DNA of 64,000 bases from Larix kaempferi (Eukaryota > Streptophyta > Pinopsida > Pinales > Pinaceae), in contig BSBM01000425.1 of NCBI GenBank assembly GCA_027924585.1, positions 248,001-312,000 of the forward strand, written 5' to 3'. This document shows positions 1 through 12,461 of the stretch, in pieces (within the stretch, counting starts at the first letter, position 1; every line of letters begins with the position of its first letter). The notes beneath the pieces are model-generated. The model was not told where the DNA came from, searched no databases, and saw nothing but the letters and a program-made list of their open reading frames with translations. The translations under genes and the position numbers were made by a program.

Positions 1-1749
1 ACTCCCTTTGAATATCTACATCCTTGCAGAAACTACTGAAGTGTGCTCCTTTGCTTTCTTGCAGGAACAACTAGAGTGTGCTCCCTCTTGATCTTTGCTT
101 CCTGGATTACCTATCCTTGAACTTACATCCATCCTTAATCACTATTCATGCTTATTAGTATCATCATTGTGTTATCCTTGAGGTCTCATACATAATCACA
201 CATTTATTAGTATAATCTTAATACTATCAAAACACAATAATCTTAAACATGTATATTCATGATCATTCACAGATAATAAACATTAGTATTCAAGGTTTCA
301 GGGAAGTCTTCTTTTACTCATACATATTCTTATTTGATCATAGGACTCTTCTGGTTAGTTGAATCATCAATCAAGATAAAAGATATAATATGCATAAAAC
401 CCATGATTATCAAACCTATACCTTCATGATTCTTTTGGTTAGTCATATCATCAATTATGGTAAGAAACATAATATGCATACAACCATGATTATTCAAACC
501 TATGACTTCATGAATAATCATTATCAACAACACGACAGTATAAGATCCTAACACAAGGTAGGATTCTAGCTTGATATAGGAAAAACATACCTGGATTAGC
601 ATGCTAGCTAGTTATGTCTAACAAACCCGCATAATGTCTTATGGTTCTCTTCAGTGACTTGTGCTAGTAACCCGCGGGTCTCATAAGTTAACCATTGTAG
701 AACCAAGTTATACATACCTTGAAATTAGATCTTCTATGTGATCCATGACAATGGATGAATCTTTGTCTTCATGTCACCATGAGAATATGTTCTTGAAGTA
801 GAACATGATTTGACTTTCTTGGTGTACCTTTTGTGTTAGCAAACAACATAAACCTCATACAACATCACAATGCATTAGTACAATCATAAGTGTCAAAACC
901 TTAATCAATGAATATCTTCTATTAAGGTGATACGACAAGTCCAGTAATTAATCAAGATTGTACTATAATGATATGAAGACAAACATATGATAAACTTAAC
1001 CATGAAACATACCTGTAAGCCATACCTATCAAGATTTCTTGTAATCTTCTTATGGAAGGCCTTAGCCTCATCTCCCTCTAAGACAGGAACTTTTTCACTT
1101 ATGCAGGTGACCAATCCATCTTCTTCTAGGATCAACCCAATCCACTTGATTTGCAAGAACTAGACCTGGAGCTGGATTAGGGTTTGTCAAAGAAACCCCA
1201 AAAATTCAAACTTTGAATTTCAAACTTCTGAAAGGATAGAAATATGCGCCTTGATGAGCTAATCAAGTTGGTATATTTAGAATTTGAAAACTGCAAAGTT
1301 TCACCCCTCAAAATTGCTTTCTAGATTTCTGGATTTACTGGGAGGACCCTGAATTAGGGTTTGAGTTTCCCGGAGCTTCACCCAACCAAAAGATTTGATT
1401 CAAAACTCTAAGCTTCGATTTTTCTGAGGAGCTTCCAGCCGTGGTCACAGATTTCCAAAATTCCAATTTTTGCAGAAGCCCTAATTTTCCATCTTTCTGA
1501 TCAAAGTCCTGAACTGGGGTTTGATCAAGCCCGGCGTTCTTCCCAACCAAAAAAATCTGATCTTGGTCTCTAAATTTTGATTTTGATGAGTAGCATCTAG
1601 CCATGGTCTTTGATTACAAAAATTCCAACTTTCTTCTAAGCCCTAAATTCCAGAAGCCATGAATGAAGGTACCCAAAAATAATTTTGTTTTGACAGAAAT
1701 ATGTACCTGATTGTTTCTGGTGTAACTCTGAACTTTTTGATCCATAGGG

Positions 1750-2103
1750 TCTGAAATTTTTTTTTGAGATAACCTGACCTATTATCTTTCCATCCCGATA
1801 GGTCTGACCTCAATTGGATTCTCTGAGAGAGAGTTATGCCAAGTGTCACAATGTGACCTGTTTATGGGATAATACAAGAGAGCGAACTTGTACGGACTGC
1901 CATGTGCCACTGTTTCAACTTCGGCCTCTGAAATTTTTTCTTGAGATAGCCTGACCTATTATATTTCCATCCTGATAGGTCTGACCTCAATTGGATTCTC
2001 TGAGAGAGAGTTATGCCAAGTGTCACAACGTGACCTGTTTATGGGATAATACAGGAGAGCGAACTTGTATGGCATGCCACATGTCACTGGTTCAACTTCG
2101 GCC
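1750..2103 (-). repeat. 177 bp tandem duplication in copia leader
   Basis: Two copies (1750-1926 and 1927-2103) plus the start of a third share TCTGAAA, the ACCTGACCTATTAT region and the TCTCTGAGAGAGAGTTATGCC region. Element A has only one copy of the equivalent block (about 21395-21575), so the duplication arose in this lineage. Confidence 0.85.
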
Positions 2104-2474
2104 TCTGAAACATTTTCTTGATACAGTGCAGTCTGTGTACTAGTTGTCACTTTTTACGAAATTTCATTTGGAGTTTCCTAGCCCAAGTTATGACCTTTTT
2201 CCCAAGGTCACCTGAGTTTGACTCAGATCTGGAAGAGGCAAAAACCCTATATTGTACAGATCATAAATCACAAAGTACAACGAATTAGAGGTTTTACTTT
2301 GGACACAAGGTACATGGGATCTGATCTTCGACCTGTAAAAGATTCAGATCCGAAAACTTTTCCAAAATGTATTTATAGTGAAGTGCTACGATGACTGGTT
2401 TTCGCTATATCAAGCCCTAGCATCATAAGTGCAACAAGTGTCATACATGCCATATCATTCCTTCTTTCAGGCTA

Positions 2475-2486
2475 GCTCTGATACCA
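2475..2486 (-). other. Primer binding site, initiator-Met tRNA type
   Basis: The minus strand reads TGGTATCAGAGC directly after the LTR end. This is the common plant retroelement primer site complementary to the 3' end of initiator methionine tRNA. Confidence 0.85.
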
Positions 2487-3132
2487 TGTTAAATTTTCAG
2501 AATTTACTTCAATCTGATCTAGGATCTTAACTGAGAGAACAACATGTACAACAAATCTATAGCATATCAATCATGGACACAATAATGCAAGCACACAAGA
2601 GACATAGAGTTTACTTGGGGAAAACCATAAAGGTGAAAAACACCAATAACTTCCTCAGAGATAGATAGAGCAATGACACAACCAAAATACAAGAGATAGT
2701 CTTTTCCTAGCAGCAGATCCTCCTCCTTCACAAGTGTGCCACTCTCCCAAGTGTGAGTGAGAGAATAGAATGTGTAAAATAAGAGAGACACACTCTTTAT
2801 TTATACACTAACTTGACTTGACCTTTACTCAATTAGGTCGACCTCAACTTAACCACTTAACATAATGCTGACTGGGCCGACCCCCACTAGGGTGGTCTAA
2901 TAACCCTTTGACCCACATGGCCGACCCCCAATAGGGTGGTATAATAACCCTTTGACCCACATGACTTATACAGGGCCGACCCCAACAAGGTGGTCTAATA
3001 ACCCATCAAGTATAAGTTATGACACTTACAATATAAATGAGGACACTTCCGTATAGAGGAAGAATAACATCTCTATAGGAATACAATATGCATATATGTG
3101 AAATACATTCCAAAGTTACATATACATCAACA
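2487..3132 (-). repeat. 5' LTR of copia element A'
   Basis: On the minus strand the LTR begins TGTTGATGTATATG at 3132 and ends TTTAACA at 2487, so it has TG...CA ends. It aligns over its length with the 606 bp LTR of element A, including a run of GGGTTATTAGACCACC-like segments, here repeated three times (about 2870-3000). A TATA box reads TATAAATAA on the minus strand at 2797-2805. The LTR is about 646 bp. Confidence 0.75.
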
Positions 3133-3600
3133 TGAAGCTCCACAGTACTTCGCTCACTTGAATCAGAAAAGCAATGAAAAATAGTCCGCCGAACAAAAAA
3201 AACATCCGCAAACCGTCGCTGGTATGGAAAACATGTCGGAATGGTTGGATATTTATAAATTTTAAAAGTTAAAAAGTCAAACTGACATCGGATATCTGAC
3301 GACTCTAACCTAGTTACCATTGGGAAAAATCCATCGGATATCCAACTTCTTCGGGTTTGAAATGGCATTGGTTATCTAACATCCCAAGCATCGGATACCC
3401 TCATAGGTGTCAGATATTTACAGCGCCGTCGGATATCCTACGGGCCTCGTCAGATATTCAAAATTACGTCGGATCTCCGACGGACACCTCACGAAATTAA
3501 AAAAAAAAAGTAATTTTGAAAGAAAAATCTGATGACACAGTCCTTTTCATCGGAGGTCGTTGGATTTGCTCATCGGATTTTGGATTCAAATCTACTAGTG
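3133..3600. mobile_element. CACTA (En/Spm)-like transposon terminus
   Basis: The minus strand starts CACTAGTAGATTTG at 3600, the usual terminal sequence of plant CACTA transposons. Behind it lie many short subterminal repeats in both orientations related to CGTCGGATATCCGACG (for example near 3287, 3331, 3392, 3429, 3447, 3469 and 3552). Subterminal arrays of this kind bind the CACTA transposase in studied members. The flanking triplet TAC (3601-3603) would be one copy of a 3 bp target duplication. The other end is not in view, probably because copia A' inserted at 3132. No transposase is visible. Confidence 0.6.
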
Positions 3601-3603
3601 TAC

Positions 3604-5243
3604 CCTAATGGGATTGTAATCCTAGACCCCATAAACTTGATAACATATATGTATTTTTCTAACCCACTGACATATAAAGTGCATATAATTATAAACTTCT
3701 GAAATGTGTGTTTCTCGAATCTACAAGTACTCTCTAAGCACACTACTAGTCCTCCTGATCTTTCCCATGCATGTTTCTACAAAACCCCACTGTTTTAACA
3801 TTTTTCCAAGATTATACATAACATCTCTACTATTGACCACAATTTCTTGAAAAAACCGTTATCCAACTTATACTTATGGATTCTCCTTTTGTGTGTATTT
3901 TTCTTCAAGGGAGACCCTATTTCTCAAATGCTTATTGATAAACCAGTCATCTCTTACCCCACTTGGAGGCATTCTTTTCTCCATATGCCTCTTTAATGGA
4001 CTTCTAATTTCCTTGAAAACTTCTTACTATAACTTCATTTTTTCCACTTATAGATGATATTTTCTACTTATAACTCTATGGGAATTATTCTTGCAATATA
4101 ATTCTAACTAGCCTTTGCAAAGCTCCTTTATCTCTCTATTCCTACCTCTATGGAGGAACATGGAAGGTACATTTATTTTGATGAGGGTAAACCTTTTATG
4201 TTTTATGACGAGGATGAACCTAAGATTTCGATTGAATTATAGACTGTCTAATTTTTATTATATATAATAATGTATAATCCTTCATAGGTGGACTTTAATA
4301 AGATAGTTTGAATACCTTCAACTTCTTCTATATTTCAAACTCCATCCACCATTCCATATCTCTTACAGCATAATAAATATCCAAATATGGGAAGCGATAT
4401 AGATTTGAGGCTTCCATAATTCCTTTCGTATCATATTTATGCTTAATTCCATGCTTACTTAAAATTACAATGTATGAGAAGGGTTTTGACACTTACCTTG
4501 TGATTGTTGATCCTCTTGGGATCTAGGGATATTTCCATTGGTGTCTTCCTCACTTCCCATATACAATGCTATCTTTTTCAAATCCATTACTCCTTACTAC
4601 CATAAGAGGTATTTTCAATATTAAGATGAATCAAGCTTTCACAGTTATATGAATACTCCATGATATTCTGGATTTTACTGTGTTAAGAATTTGAAATGGA
4701 TGTTTTGAGCAAAAACCCTGCTCATATCCAAGGAGGCAGAAATAACAAGAAGTTTATGAAAAACCCACCATGAGAATTTTTTTATTTCTATATGCAAAGA
4801 AAAGAAAGAAATTTATAATGAAGAGAAATAAATATAGACATTAATATGAGGGGTAAGGAAGTCAAAGTTTTTAGGTCAAAAATAATCAAATATATTTGAA
4901 TTTAAAATTAAATTAATTTAAATTTAAAAAGATTAAGATTGAGAGATGAATAAGTTATTATTTTTAAATGATTAAGGTGTAAATTAAATTAAGAAAAGAA
5001 ACTGAATTAGAGAGATTTTTAGATTGAATTTAATTAAAACAAAATTCCAATAAGTTTTGAACTATTTATTTAAAGAAGAGAGGAAGAAGAAATAAGGGAA
5101 AAAAAGTAATAGTAATAAGTAGTTAATAATAATAATAAAGAAATAAGTAATAGTAACAAGTAGTTAACAACAACAATAATAATAAAAATAAAAATGAATA
5201 AGGGTAAATTAGGGTAAGGTAAATAAATAAATATTAAATTAAG
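3604..5243. other. Unassigned A/T-rich stretch
   Basis: No gene or element could be recognised. The part from about 4730 to 5243 is strongly purine-rich on the plus strand and contains a simple duplication of AAGTAATAGTAATAAGTAG-like sequence at about 5104-5200. Reading frames here are short. Confidence 0.4.
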
Positions 5244-6325
5244 TGTCACAACCCTAATTTTTCCAATTAATTTTATTTTTTTTAATTCATTTATTATATT
5301 TAATTTCCTTTTGTAAACAAAAGTATGAATCCTAACTCTAATGCTTAACCTTTCAAGCTTGATCTTTTTTATGTTATAGGGTCTTTGGATTTATGATTAT
5401 GACAACGAGAACATACCATGCCATTCTAGAAAACACCATGGTGTTGTGAGTTAAAACATGAAGTAGCACTTATACATTAAGTGCTAGGAAAAAGACCCAT
5501 AAGGACAATATTTGATACCATTGCTTGACATTAAAGTGTTTTGGAAAGGTCTTATGGTTTCGAACTCACTATGGTTCGACCTTGGAACAATTTATATACA
5601 TATCCTTTGACAATGCTTAAGGTTTTTACCTTGGATAGTTTGATCATTGGAAAAACATGCTCTTGACATCGAGCCATGATTTTAAGCTTGGATTAGTTGA
5701 TCAAATTAAACACATGGATTATTGATAGCGTGGTCGTGGTTTAAGACTGGGCCATGTGATAGCATTTAATTAGACCACATAGACCTTTGTGCCTATGTCC
5801 TACCTGGACACAAGGCTTGATCCACACCGTCAGATGCATTTTCTTGTAATTATACTTGTCTTTTTAACCATGATCATTAACCTCTGTGTTTATTTGGACA
5901 AGTTTTGGTGCCTATGTGATATCCCCAAATAAAACAATTCAATTTTGTTGATGTAATTATTTGATTAAGTTATTAGTCAATAGCTATTTGGTTAAAGAAT
6001 GATTTGGCCAGTTTTGAAAATGGCGAAGAGTCTGCTTATGGACAGATGTAAGAAAAATGTTTTGAGTTAATAAAAGAAATGGATTTGGTGAGGACAACCA
6101 CATTGAAATAGGTGATTGTGCATCTGAAGGGTGGGGGAACAAGAAGAGTTAACCTCAAACAAGTGTCAAAAGTGAATTAATGGCACTGGATGCACTCCCT
6201 TAAGAGTAGGGATCATAACAACCACAAGATTCGGGAGGAATCAGTTGTTTGCAAAAGACCTAGGAAATAAACAATCAAAGGACATATGCGTAAGGTAGGA
6301 CACTGCTTAGTATGTCTTGGAGATG

Positions 6326-6432
6326 AAATGATTTGTTGTGTGAGCACAATGGTGTTAGGAAAAATGATTTGCTGTGTGAGAACAATGGTGTTAGGGAAAA
6401 TGATTTGGTGTGTGAACACCGTGTGTTAGGCA
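6326..6432 (+). repeat. Three-copy tandem repeat, period 36-37 bp
   Basis: The unit AAATGATTTGYTGTGTGAG followed by MACAATGGTGTTAGG starts at 6326, 6363 and 6399. The third copy is more divergent. It lies inside the LTR of element D. Confidence 0.8.
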
Positions 6433-7029
6433 AAAGTGAACTGAAACTTGACAAAGGTTAACTAGATTCCACTCTTGGGATGCACGATTTGGCTCGGGGG
6501 TTATTAGAGTGTGTCAGGCGAAAACTCTAGATCTAGGATTGGGAGGAGCATGGTTGTTCCTACATCATTCGACATCCACTTTATTACCAAGTTTCATGGT
6601 TAATTGTAATTTCATAGGATTAATTGAAATGATTTAAAGTTGTGAATGGATCTATTGTCTATTAATGATTTGATTTGTCATAGTTAAATTGTGAAATGTT
6701 GATAATTTCTTTTATAGTGTGTCCTATTTATTTGATATGTTCATAGCACTGTATATATGCGATCTCTTTTTGATTGATTACATTTTGAAGCTTGATATCT
6801 GATCATGATATTAGATCTACTTATACTTATCTATGAATAGCGATCTCAATGCATTTAGTTGTTGCAACCACATAGATTCTCTTTAGAGGCAATCTTCCAA
6901 TGGAAATAAATTCAACCCTAAGTTAATCATTGTTTAGAAAAAAGACTTGAACATTGAAATGACATAATAGTATTCTAGATCTGCATTGTTTCAAGTCCGC
7001 ATGGATTCCTGATCCTCATTTTAATATGA

Positions 7030-7640
7030 GGTACTGCAACCAGAGATCCGCAATGCAGAAATTGGGAATGCAGAGATAGTTGTTGACTCATCCATAAAGT
7101 GGAGGGTTCCACAACTCGCAATTCCGCAATGTGGAAGTCGGGATTGCGGAATGGTCAAAATTAAAATTGAGGGTTCCGCAACCTACAATTTCACAATGTG
7201 GAAGTCAGGATTGTGGAATGGTGGGAACTCCATCCTTAAATTTGAAGGTTCTGCAACTTGCAGTCTACACTGTGGAAGTTGAGATTGCGGAACGGTTGAG
7301 AACTCCGCCTAAAATTTTGAAGTCCTGCAACCCGAAATACGCAATGCAGAAATCGAGAATGTGGATACCGTAGAAAATCATCCTATAAGTTGAAGTCCTG
7401 CCACCCGAAATTTGCGATGGAGAATTCATATTGTGGAAACCCTTACAAATGCAATTTTGTATTTGAAGAACCCGTAACCCGCACTTCGCAATGCGGAAGT
7501 CGAAATTCCAGAAAATTTAAAAATCAATCTTATAACTACAAGTTCCTGCAACATGCAACCCGCAATGCGAAGTCTAGATTGCGGAAGCTTTGAGATTGCA
7601 AAATCACTTAAGTTGCGGAAGCCAGGATGTTGAGTCTGTA
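7030..7640 (+). repeat. Degenerate tandem array of hairpin units in LTR D
   Basis: About seven to eight units of roughly 60-90 bp repeat the pattern GCAAY..CGCAATGYGGAAGTCNNGATTGCGGAA. Many units carry an internal inverted repeat: TTCCGCAAT and ATTGCGGAA flank a spacer of about 12 bases (clearest at 7121-7150), so each could fold as a stem-loop. Copies are diverged, and later ones have lost one arm. Confidence 0.7.
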
Positions 7641-7810
7641 AATTTCTTTTAACCATCAATTTTCTTAGGTTTCTGCAACTCAGTAAATGCATAATTGTAT
7701 TGAAATTTGATGTTTCTTTTATGATTAGAGTAGCTTGAAATTTTAATGGATTATATGATGCTAAGTACTCATTATATTAACTGCGTATGGTGAAGTAAAA
7801 TAAGTATATT

Positions 7811-8075
7811 GGGAAGCATTGTGTCAATAAATTATTGGAGATCCTTAGTAAGGAATGAATGGTATGAATGTATATCAACGAATGAACTTTAGATGGAAGT
7901 ATGGTGTTGATGAGTTATTGTAGATCCTTAATGAGAAATGAATAGCATGAATGAATATCAATAAAGAAACTTCATGAGAAAGCATTGTATTGATGAATTA
8001 TTGTAGATCCTTAGTGAAAAAGGAACAGTATGAATGTTATATCAATGATTGAAATGCATGTAGAAGTATTGTGTT
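7811..8075 (+). repeat. Tandem repeat, period about 83 bp, three copies
   Basis: Units begin near 7811, 7894 and 7976 and share AAGCATTGTGTTGATGAATT and GTAGATCCTTAGTGA-like segments. A fragment of a fourth unit begins near 8064. Confidence 0.75.
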
Positions 8076-8346
8076 TGGATTTTAAATATCATACTCTTGT
8101 AGTAGGAAGGAATAACCTTTTTAGTCTTGGGACATGTGTTATGCTGAATTAGAATAAGAGTTAAGGTCAACTTAGAAGATTCATCATCACATTATGAGAC
8201 CAAAGATAAATGCATTTGTTTATAATTAATAAGTATGTTTAGTGAGAATACTAATGAAACTATTTATTGGGTAATAAAGGAAAAAAATTTAATTTTATAT
8301 CCTGTTTTCCTTAAATATTAACTTGGAATTATGGGTATGTTACATA

Positions 8347-8358
8347 TGGTATCAGAGC
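8347..8358 (+). other. Primer binding site of element D
   Basis: TGGTATCAGAGC, complementary to the 3' end of initiator Met-tRNA, sits two bases after the LTR end at 8344 and is followed by CCAACT. Confidence 0.85.
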
Positions 8359-8495
8359 CCAACTAAAATATTGCGGCCTTTTAAGAATGTACCTTTGAAG
8401 TATAAGGTAAAATTGATATAATATTTTCTAACCAATGAAAAAAAATTTTATTTCTTACAAATTATTACCAGGCTGATACAAAATAGAATTAAACT

Positions 8496-8805
8496 ATGGC
8501 TTCTGATAATGAGGGTAATGACCACCCCGAAGAAAACCACCACACTGATAATGCACAATCAGATGAAAGCAACTTTGAAGCCAATCTAGTACTAGAAATC
8601 ATGAGGCACCAGATCGTGGAAATGCTGAGTTATAAAGAGGATAAAAAACAACTGAGGAAAGCTGAAGAGAAGAAGCAGGAGATCAATGAAATTCTGCTTC
8701 ACAATTTACATGAAGGAAATCGGGAAGAAAAACCAAGAACATAATATAAGGCTGAGAAAGATATGACTAGATATTGTGAACAGAAGGATGGTTCTTCCAA
8801 TGACA
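8496..8805 (+). pseudogene. Element D gag, N-terminal part, interrupted by element B
   Basis: An ATG at 8496, about 140 bases after the primer site, opens a hydrophilic, acidic then lysine-rich protein start (MASDNEGNDHPEENHH) with a probable coiled coil (EDKKQLRKAEEKKQEINEIL). The frame stops at 8742. Element B then interrupts the gene after the CCCAG target at 8806-8810, and the gag core resumes at 18844. Position and continuity support gag; this N-terminal part has no diagnostic motif by itself. Confidence 0.55.
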
Positions 8806-8810
8806 CCCAG

Positions 8811-9521
8811 TGTTAACACCCAAAAAGTGCTCACTACCTCATCTCCCTCATCACATGACTCATTAGTCCATATTTCCTACCATATTTGCCTCCAAAACCT
8901 TAAAAAAACCATTAAAAATCCTCCAAAAGGCCCAAAAAACCCCTTTTTTTCCCCAAAATAATGTAAATTCCTCCAAAAATAGCAAAAACCCTCTAAAAAG
9001 GGAATAAAAAATACAGAAAAGAGGAAAAAGAGGGAAAAAAGGAAGCAAAAACCCTATACAGTTGACCTAACCATATGGTGCCCAAAACCATGGATCAACA
9101 CTCCACCACTAAAAACCTATAAATAGGTGATGGAGGCTCCCCATTTGATATCCCCAATTTTCTCCATCCTTATGCTGCAAAAAATTCTCATGAAACCCTA
9201 GCTCTCCCCTTGGAGCTATTTTCCCATTTGAGAACCCCCTTTGGCCCATATCCAAAACACCTTGGAAGAAGGAGAAGGAACAACACTGGAGCATTGGAGC
9301 AGCCCCTGGACTACTGCAAAGGCTCCACCAACCTCACATTTGAGGTATACTTAATACAAAACCAATTTTTAATATCTTTTTGTTGTCTTATGCACATGGT
9401 AGTTTAAGTTTATTGTTTTTATTTACTGTCTTGTTTCATCATTTTACTGAACGCTACTAAGGAGACCCTTCTCCTTAGTAGGTTCCCATTTGCACAAGCT
9501 AGGGTGAAAACCCTAGCTACA
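8811..9521 (+). repeat. 5' LTR of element B
   Basis: It begins TGTTAACACCCAAAAAG and ends CCCTAGCTACA, 711 bp. A TATA box (TATAAATA) is at 9118-9125. It aligns end to end with the 3' LTR with scattered substitutions, a few percent by eye. Confidence 0.9.
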
Positions 9522-9525
9522 GTTT

Positions 9526-9543
9526 TGGCGACTCGACTAGTGT
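9526..9543 (+). other. Putative primer binding site of element B
   Basis: TGGCGACTCGACTAGTGT starts four bases after the LTR end. The TGGCGACTC start is typical of primer sites in several plant gypsy families; the exact tRNA was not assigned. Confidence 0.65.
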
Positions 9544-9665
9544 TCCTTTGAGTTTCTGGTTATAATTTTTAGAAGTTTTTAGTTTTCTACAATAATTTTT
9601 CTGTTTTTTCCCTTTCAGCAGTTGGGTTTGTTGCCGTAAATCTCATATTTTTTCCCCACAGTTGC

Positions 9666-9953
9666 GATCCAATAGCGGCTTCCATTCTGTTTCCTACGAT
9701 CCGACCATGTCTTTTAGTCTGTTCCCCGCGAGCTCCCCACAGCGTTCAGTCTGTCTCCTGCGATCTGACCGCGGCTTTCAGCTTGTTACCTGCGATCCGA
9801 TCGCAGCTTTCAGCCTGTTTCCTGCAATCTCCCCGTGGCTTTCATCCCATTTCCTGCAATATCCCCATGTCCTTCAGCCTGTTTCCTATGATCTCCCCAT
9901 GGCTTTCAGCCTGTTTCCTGCGATCGACCCATGGCTTTAAGCCTGTTTCCCGT
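9666..9953 (+). repeat. 32 bp tandem repeat, nine copies, in element B leader
   Basis: Nine units of exactly 32 bp resemble GATCCGATCGCAGCTTTCAG followed by CCTGTTTCCTGC, and a tenth begins at 9954. The unit is not a multiple of three, so the short open frames across it in several phases are not evidence of coding. Confidence 0.9.
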
Positions 9954-11443
9954 GATACGCCTGCCCATTTTTGCCACAGAGCTGCGATCTATTTCTGCAC
10001 TTTTTTACCCTGTTTTGAACCCAGCCCTTTGCTGCAGTATTTTCTACACTTGCACAGCCACCTGTCCTGTCTACAGCCATACTTACTTACAACCTTTTTT
10101 CTGCAGTTTGCTTTCTGTTCCATTTACATAATTTTTTTTAAAGTTTAATCATTTCAATTGAAAAGAGAAAATTTTGCATTACAAGTTTAATTTCTGCATT
10201 GTCATTATTAGTTAGAAAGTTACCCACCCCATGGCACTTTTGATTGGGTTCATTACCTCACATGCACACACTCTGTCACCTAATTCAAGTGAGCCCTAAA
10301 ATACTGCTTAACACAACCAACATTCTAACCCCACTTGGGGAACACATAAGAATATTGTAGTTAGGTAGGACAGGGGGGATATGCATCCAAATAACACCCC
10401 TTGGTCGCTTACACTTGAGACATAGTTGTTTTCCATTATGGAACCAAAATCCCCTAGTATTTTTTGGCACGGTCACAACCAATTTATCAGAGGGCCTCTC
10501 CCATAGGAGGGTTGAAGTAGCCAGACTGGTTCTGGAGGCCTGAGTGGAATACCACAATCCATTCAGTAACCGAAGGCTACCTACTCATTGGTCTCTGTGT
10601 GGTGTTCTCTTTAGGCCCACACGGTGATAGGACCGGAGCTGCAGATTCACCCTTTCTGGACGTGTCATGAACGGGGTATCTTAGTTGCCTTTCTTCTAGG
10701 ATTATCTTACCCGATGTCCCTCCCGGTAGATGGATATCTTTAGCCACTTGGCTCTACTATCCATATTTTCTGACTTAGATTTCATCACCTTGTAGAGGAT
10801 ATGTCTAGTTGAGTCAGAATACTATTTAGCTAGGTGTTTGCATGCTCCCTTACCTCCCTTTGGTCTAGCGATTCCACTATTTTAATTTTTAGGAAACCTG
10901 TTGTTTGTTGGTATTCTGACCATTGTTGTTGATACTCCACGTACTGTAGCACAACTATTACAGTAAGTGTTTTGAGTTGGTTGTTGTCCTGAGTGCCATA
11001 TTTTTGCGCTCTCCTTCTGCACACTCGGCTGCATTAGGGTTTTTTTAGTTGTTTTCTTCACTCGACACAACCCCCAGATACTTGACACCATCTGTCACCA
11101 TTGAGTCCCCGAGACACTCTCGGGGCCTCTAGGGTGAGCCCCCACAGCACAGTTCACTTGACATCACCCGTCATAGACGTAGAGCTTCATCACTTGACTC
11201 CACTCGTCGACAACATAGAGCTTCGTCCCCTAGCCCTAACACCCCTTATTTCACATCTAATTCTGAGGCAAAGTCTGAGAACCCCACTTACACTGCACCA
11301 ACCAGCCCTAGGGCTGGCATGACTTCCAACCCTTTCTTTATAGGGACCATTGGTGGAGAATCCACTGCCACCCTAGCTACCATAGCTGCTTTGGGTATGC
11401 CCTCGATGGGGCCCACATCCACCATTCTAATCACTTTACCTAT
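9954..11443 (+). other. Leader of element B, no gene recognised
   Basis: This part lies between the 32 bp array and gag. It is pyrimidine-rich at first. From about 10280 to 11100 it has no sustained reading frame and no recognisable motif. From 11101 short frames of Pro/Thr/Ser/His-rich composition lead towards gag and may be its decayed N-terminal extension. Confidence 0.4.
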
Positions 11444-12461
11444 TTGAGTGGCTATCATACCCATCCCAACTCCACCAGTGACTCACACTACCCTTGGCAG
11501 TGCAAGACCGTCACATACCACCTTCATTCCTTTACCCGTGGGAAACATCCCCAACCTAAACTCAGCCCCTCCACTTGGGGCATTGCCCCTAATGTGGTCA
11601 CAACCTCCAGTATGTCACATCCTTCTACTAGTTTTCCATTCATGGCTAGTCTCAACCTTCCTGACCTAGCCAGACTGACTAACGATCCCATTAGACACGA
11701 CCCTGTGTGGCCTCACACACCCACCAAGCTGCCATCAGACATCCCTAAGTTTGAGGGAAAGGTAGGTGAAGACCCCGATAACCATATTATGTCCTTCCAT
11801 CTATGGTGTTCCTCCAACTCCATAGTGGATGACTCCGTCCGAATCCGTCTATTACAACGCACTCTCACTAGCTCTGTAGCCAAATGGTACATCGAGCAGC
11901 CCCATGGGACCCATGCCACCTTTACCTCCCTCACCTCGACCTTCCTACAGTTCTTTTAGTTACCTATCCACTATGACACGGGAGTTGAGATCCTACTATC
12001 TTGTAGACACAACAACCCACATCACTGACCACATTCATGAGTGGCGTCAACGCCGAAGCCTATGCAAAATCAAGTTAGATGACTGTATCTTTTTAGATTG
12101 GTTTCTAAAATCTCTCCTTCCTGTCATTGCCAAGGATGTGGCATCCGAGCAACCCCAGTTCGAAGAAGAGGCCATCCTCAAAGCCCAGCAATTTGACCTT
12201 ATTTATGTCGAGTCTAGTTATCTATATTCCATCATACCTTATGCCCCCTGCGGCGATTCATCCCAACATGATGCGCCAGGGGCATCCCATGTTGCAGATG
12301 GCATCATTGGCCATATTGCCTCGCATAACCAGCCCTTTTCCATAACACGCACTAGTCCTGGCCCCGACCTTTCGCGAGCTACATCCCATTCCGGAGCAAC
12401 CAATTTGTATGCTCCCATGGCACATCACCACCATTCCCATGGACCCTCATGTCCACCTTAG
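11444..12461 (+). pseudogene. Element B gag (capsid region), broken
   Basis: Retrotransposon gag, which would form the particle shell. The core begins near 11725 (LPSDIPKFEGKVGEDPDNHI) and continues through AKWYIEQPHGTHATF (about 11879-11925), the typical gag helix pattern ending in a W-Y pair. A TAG at 11957 follows LQFF, after which LPIHYDTG is still in frame; the reading then moves one frame, where HIHEWRQRRSL, FLDWFLKSLLPVIAKDV and EEEAILKAQQFDLIY (12025-12210) continue the gag. One nonsense change and at least one indel therefore break it. The N-terminal part is rich in Pro, Ser and Thr. The C-terminal part ends in a His-rich stretch near 12420. Confidence 0.75.

Larger units (their letters stand above)
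1..3132 (-). mobile_element. Ty1/copia-type element, 5' LTR plus leader, partial (A')
   Basis: The element reads on the minus strand and leaves the window at the left edge, so only its 5' LTR, primer site and untranslated leader are seen. The leader resembles 21014-22990 of copia element A on the plus strand, for example the stretch around 1959-2150 against 21361-21552, so the two are related families lying in opposite orientation. No gag or pol is visible here. Copies differ by many substitutions and small indels. Assignment to copia is by this relationship and by the initiator-Met primer site. Confidence 0.75.
5244..8344 (+). repeat. 5' LTR of old Ty3/gypsy element D
   Basis: The LTR is inferred to begin TGTCACAACCC at 5244 and end GTATGTTACA at 8344, two bases before an initiator-Met primer site. 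Long LTRs with TGTCACAACCC starts and TTACA ends are usual for Tekay/Del-type chromoviruses, so that lineage is the best guess. The 3' LTR is absent from the window, so the left boundary cannot be checked by LTR comparison. Three separate tandem arrays lie inside it (6326, 7030 and 7811). Confidence 0.6.

Noticed and set aside
9662-10148. Overlapping open frames in the leader of element B
   Set aside because: They run through a 32 bp repeat that is not a multiple of three, so each copy shifts phase; no domain.
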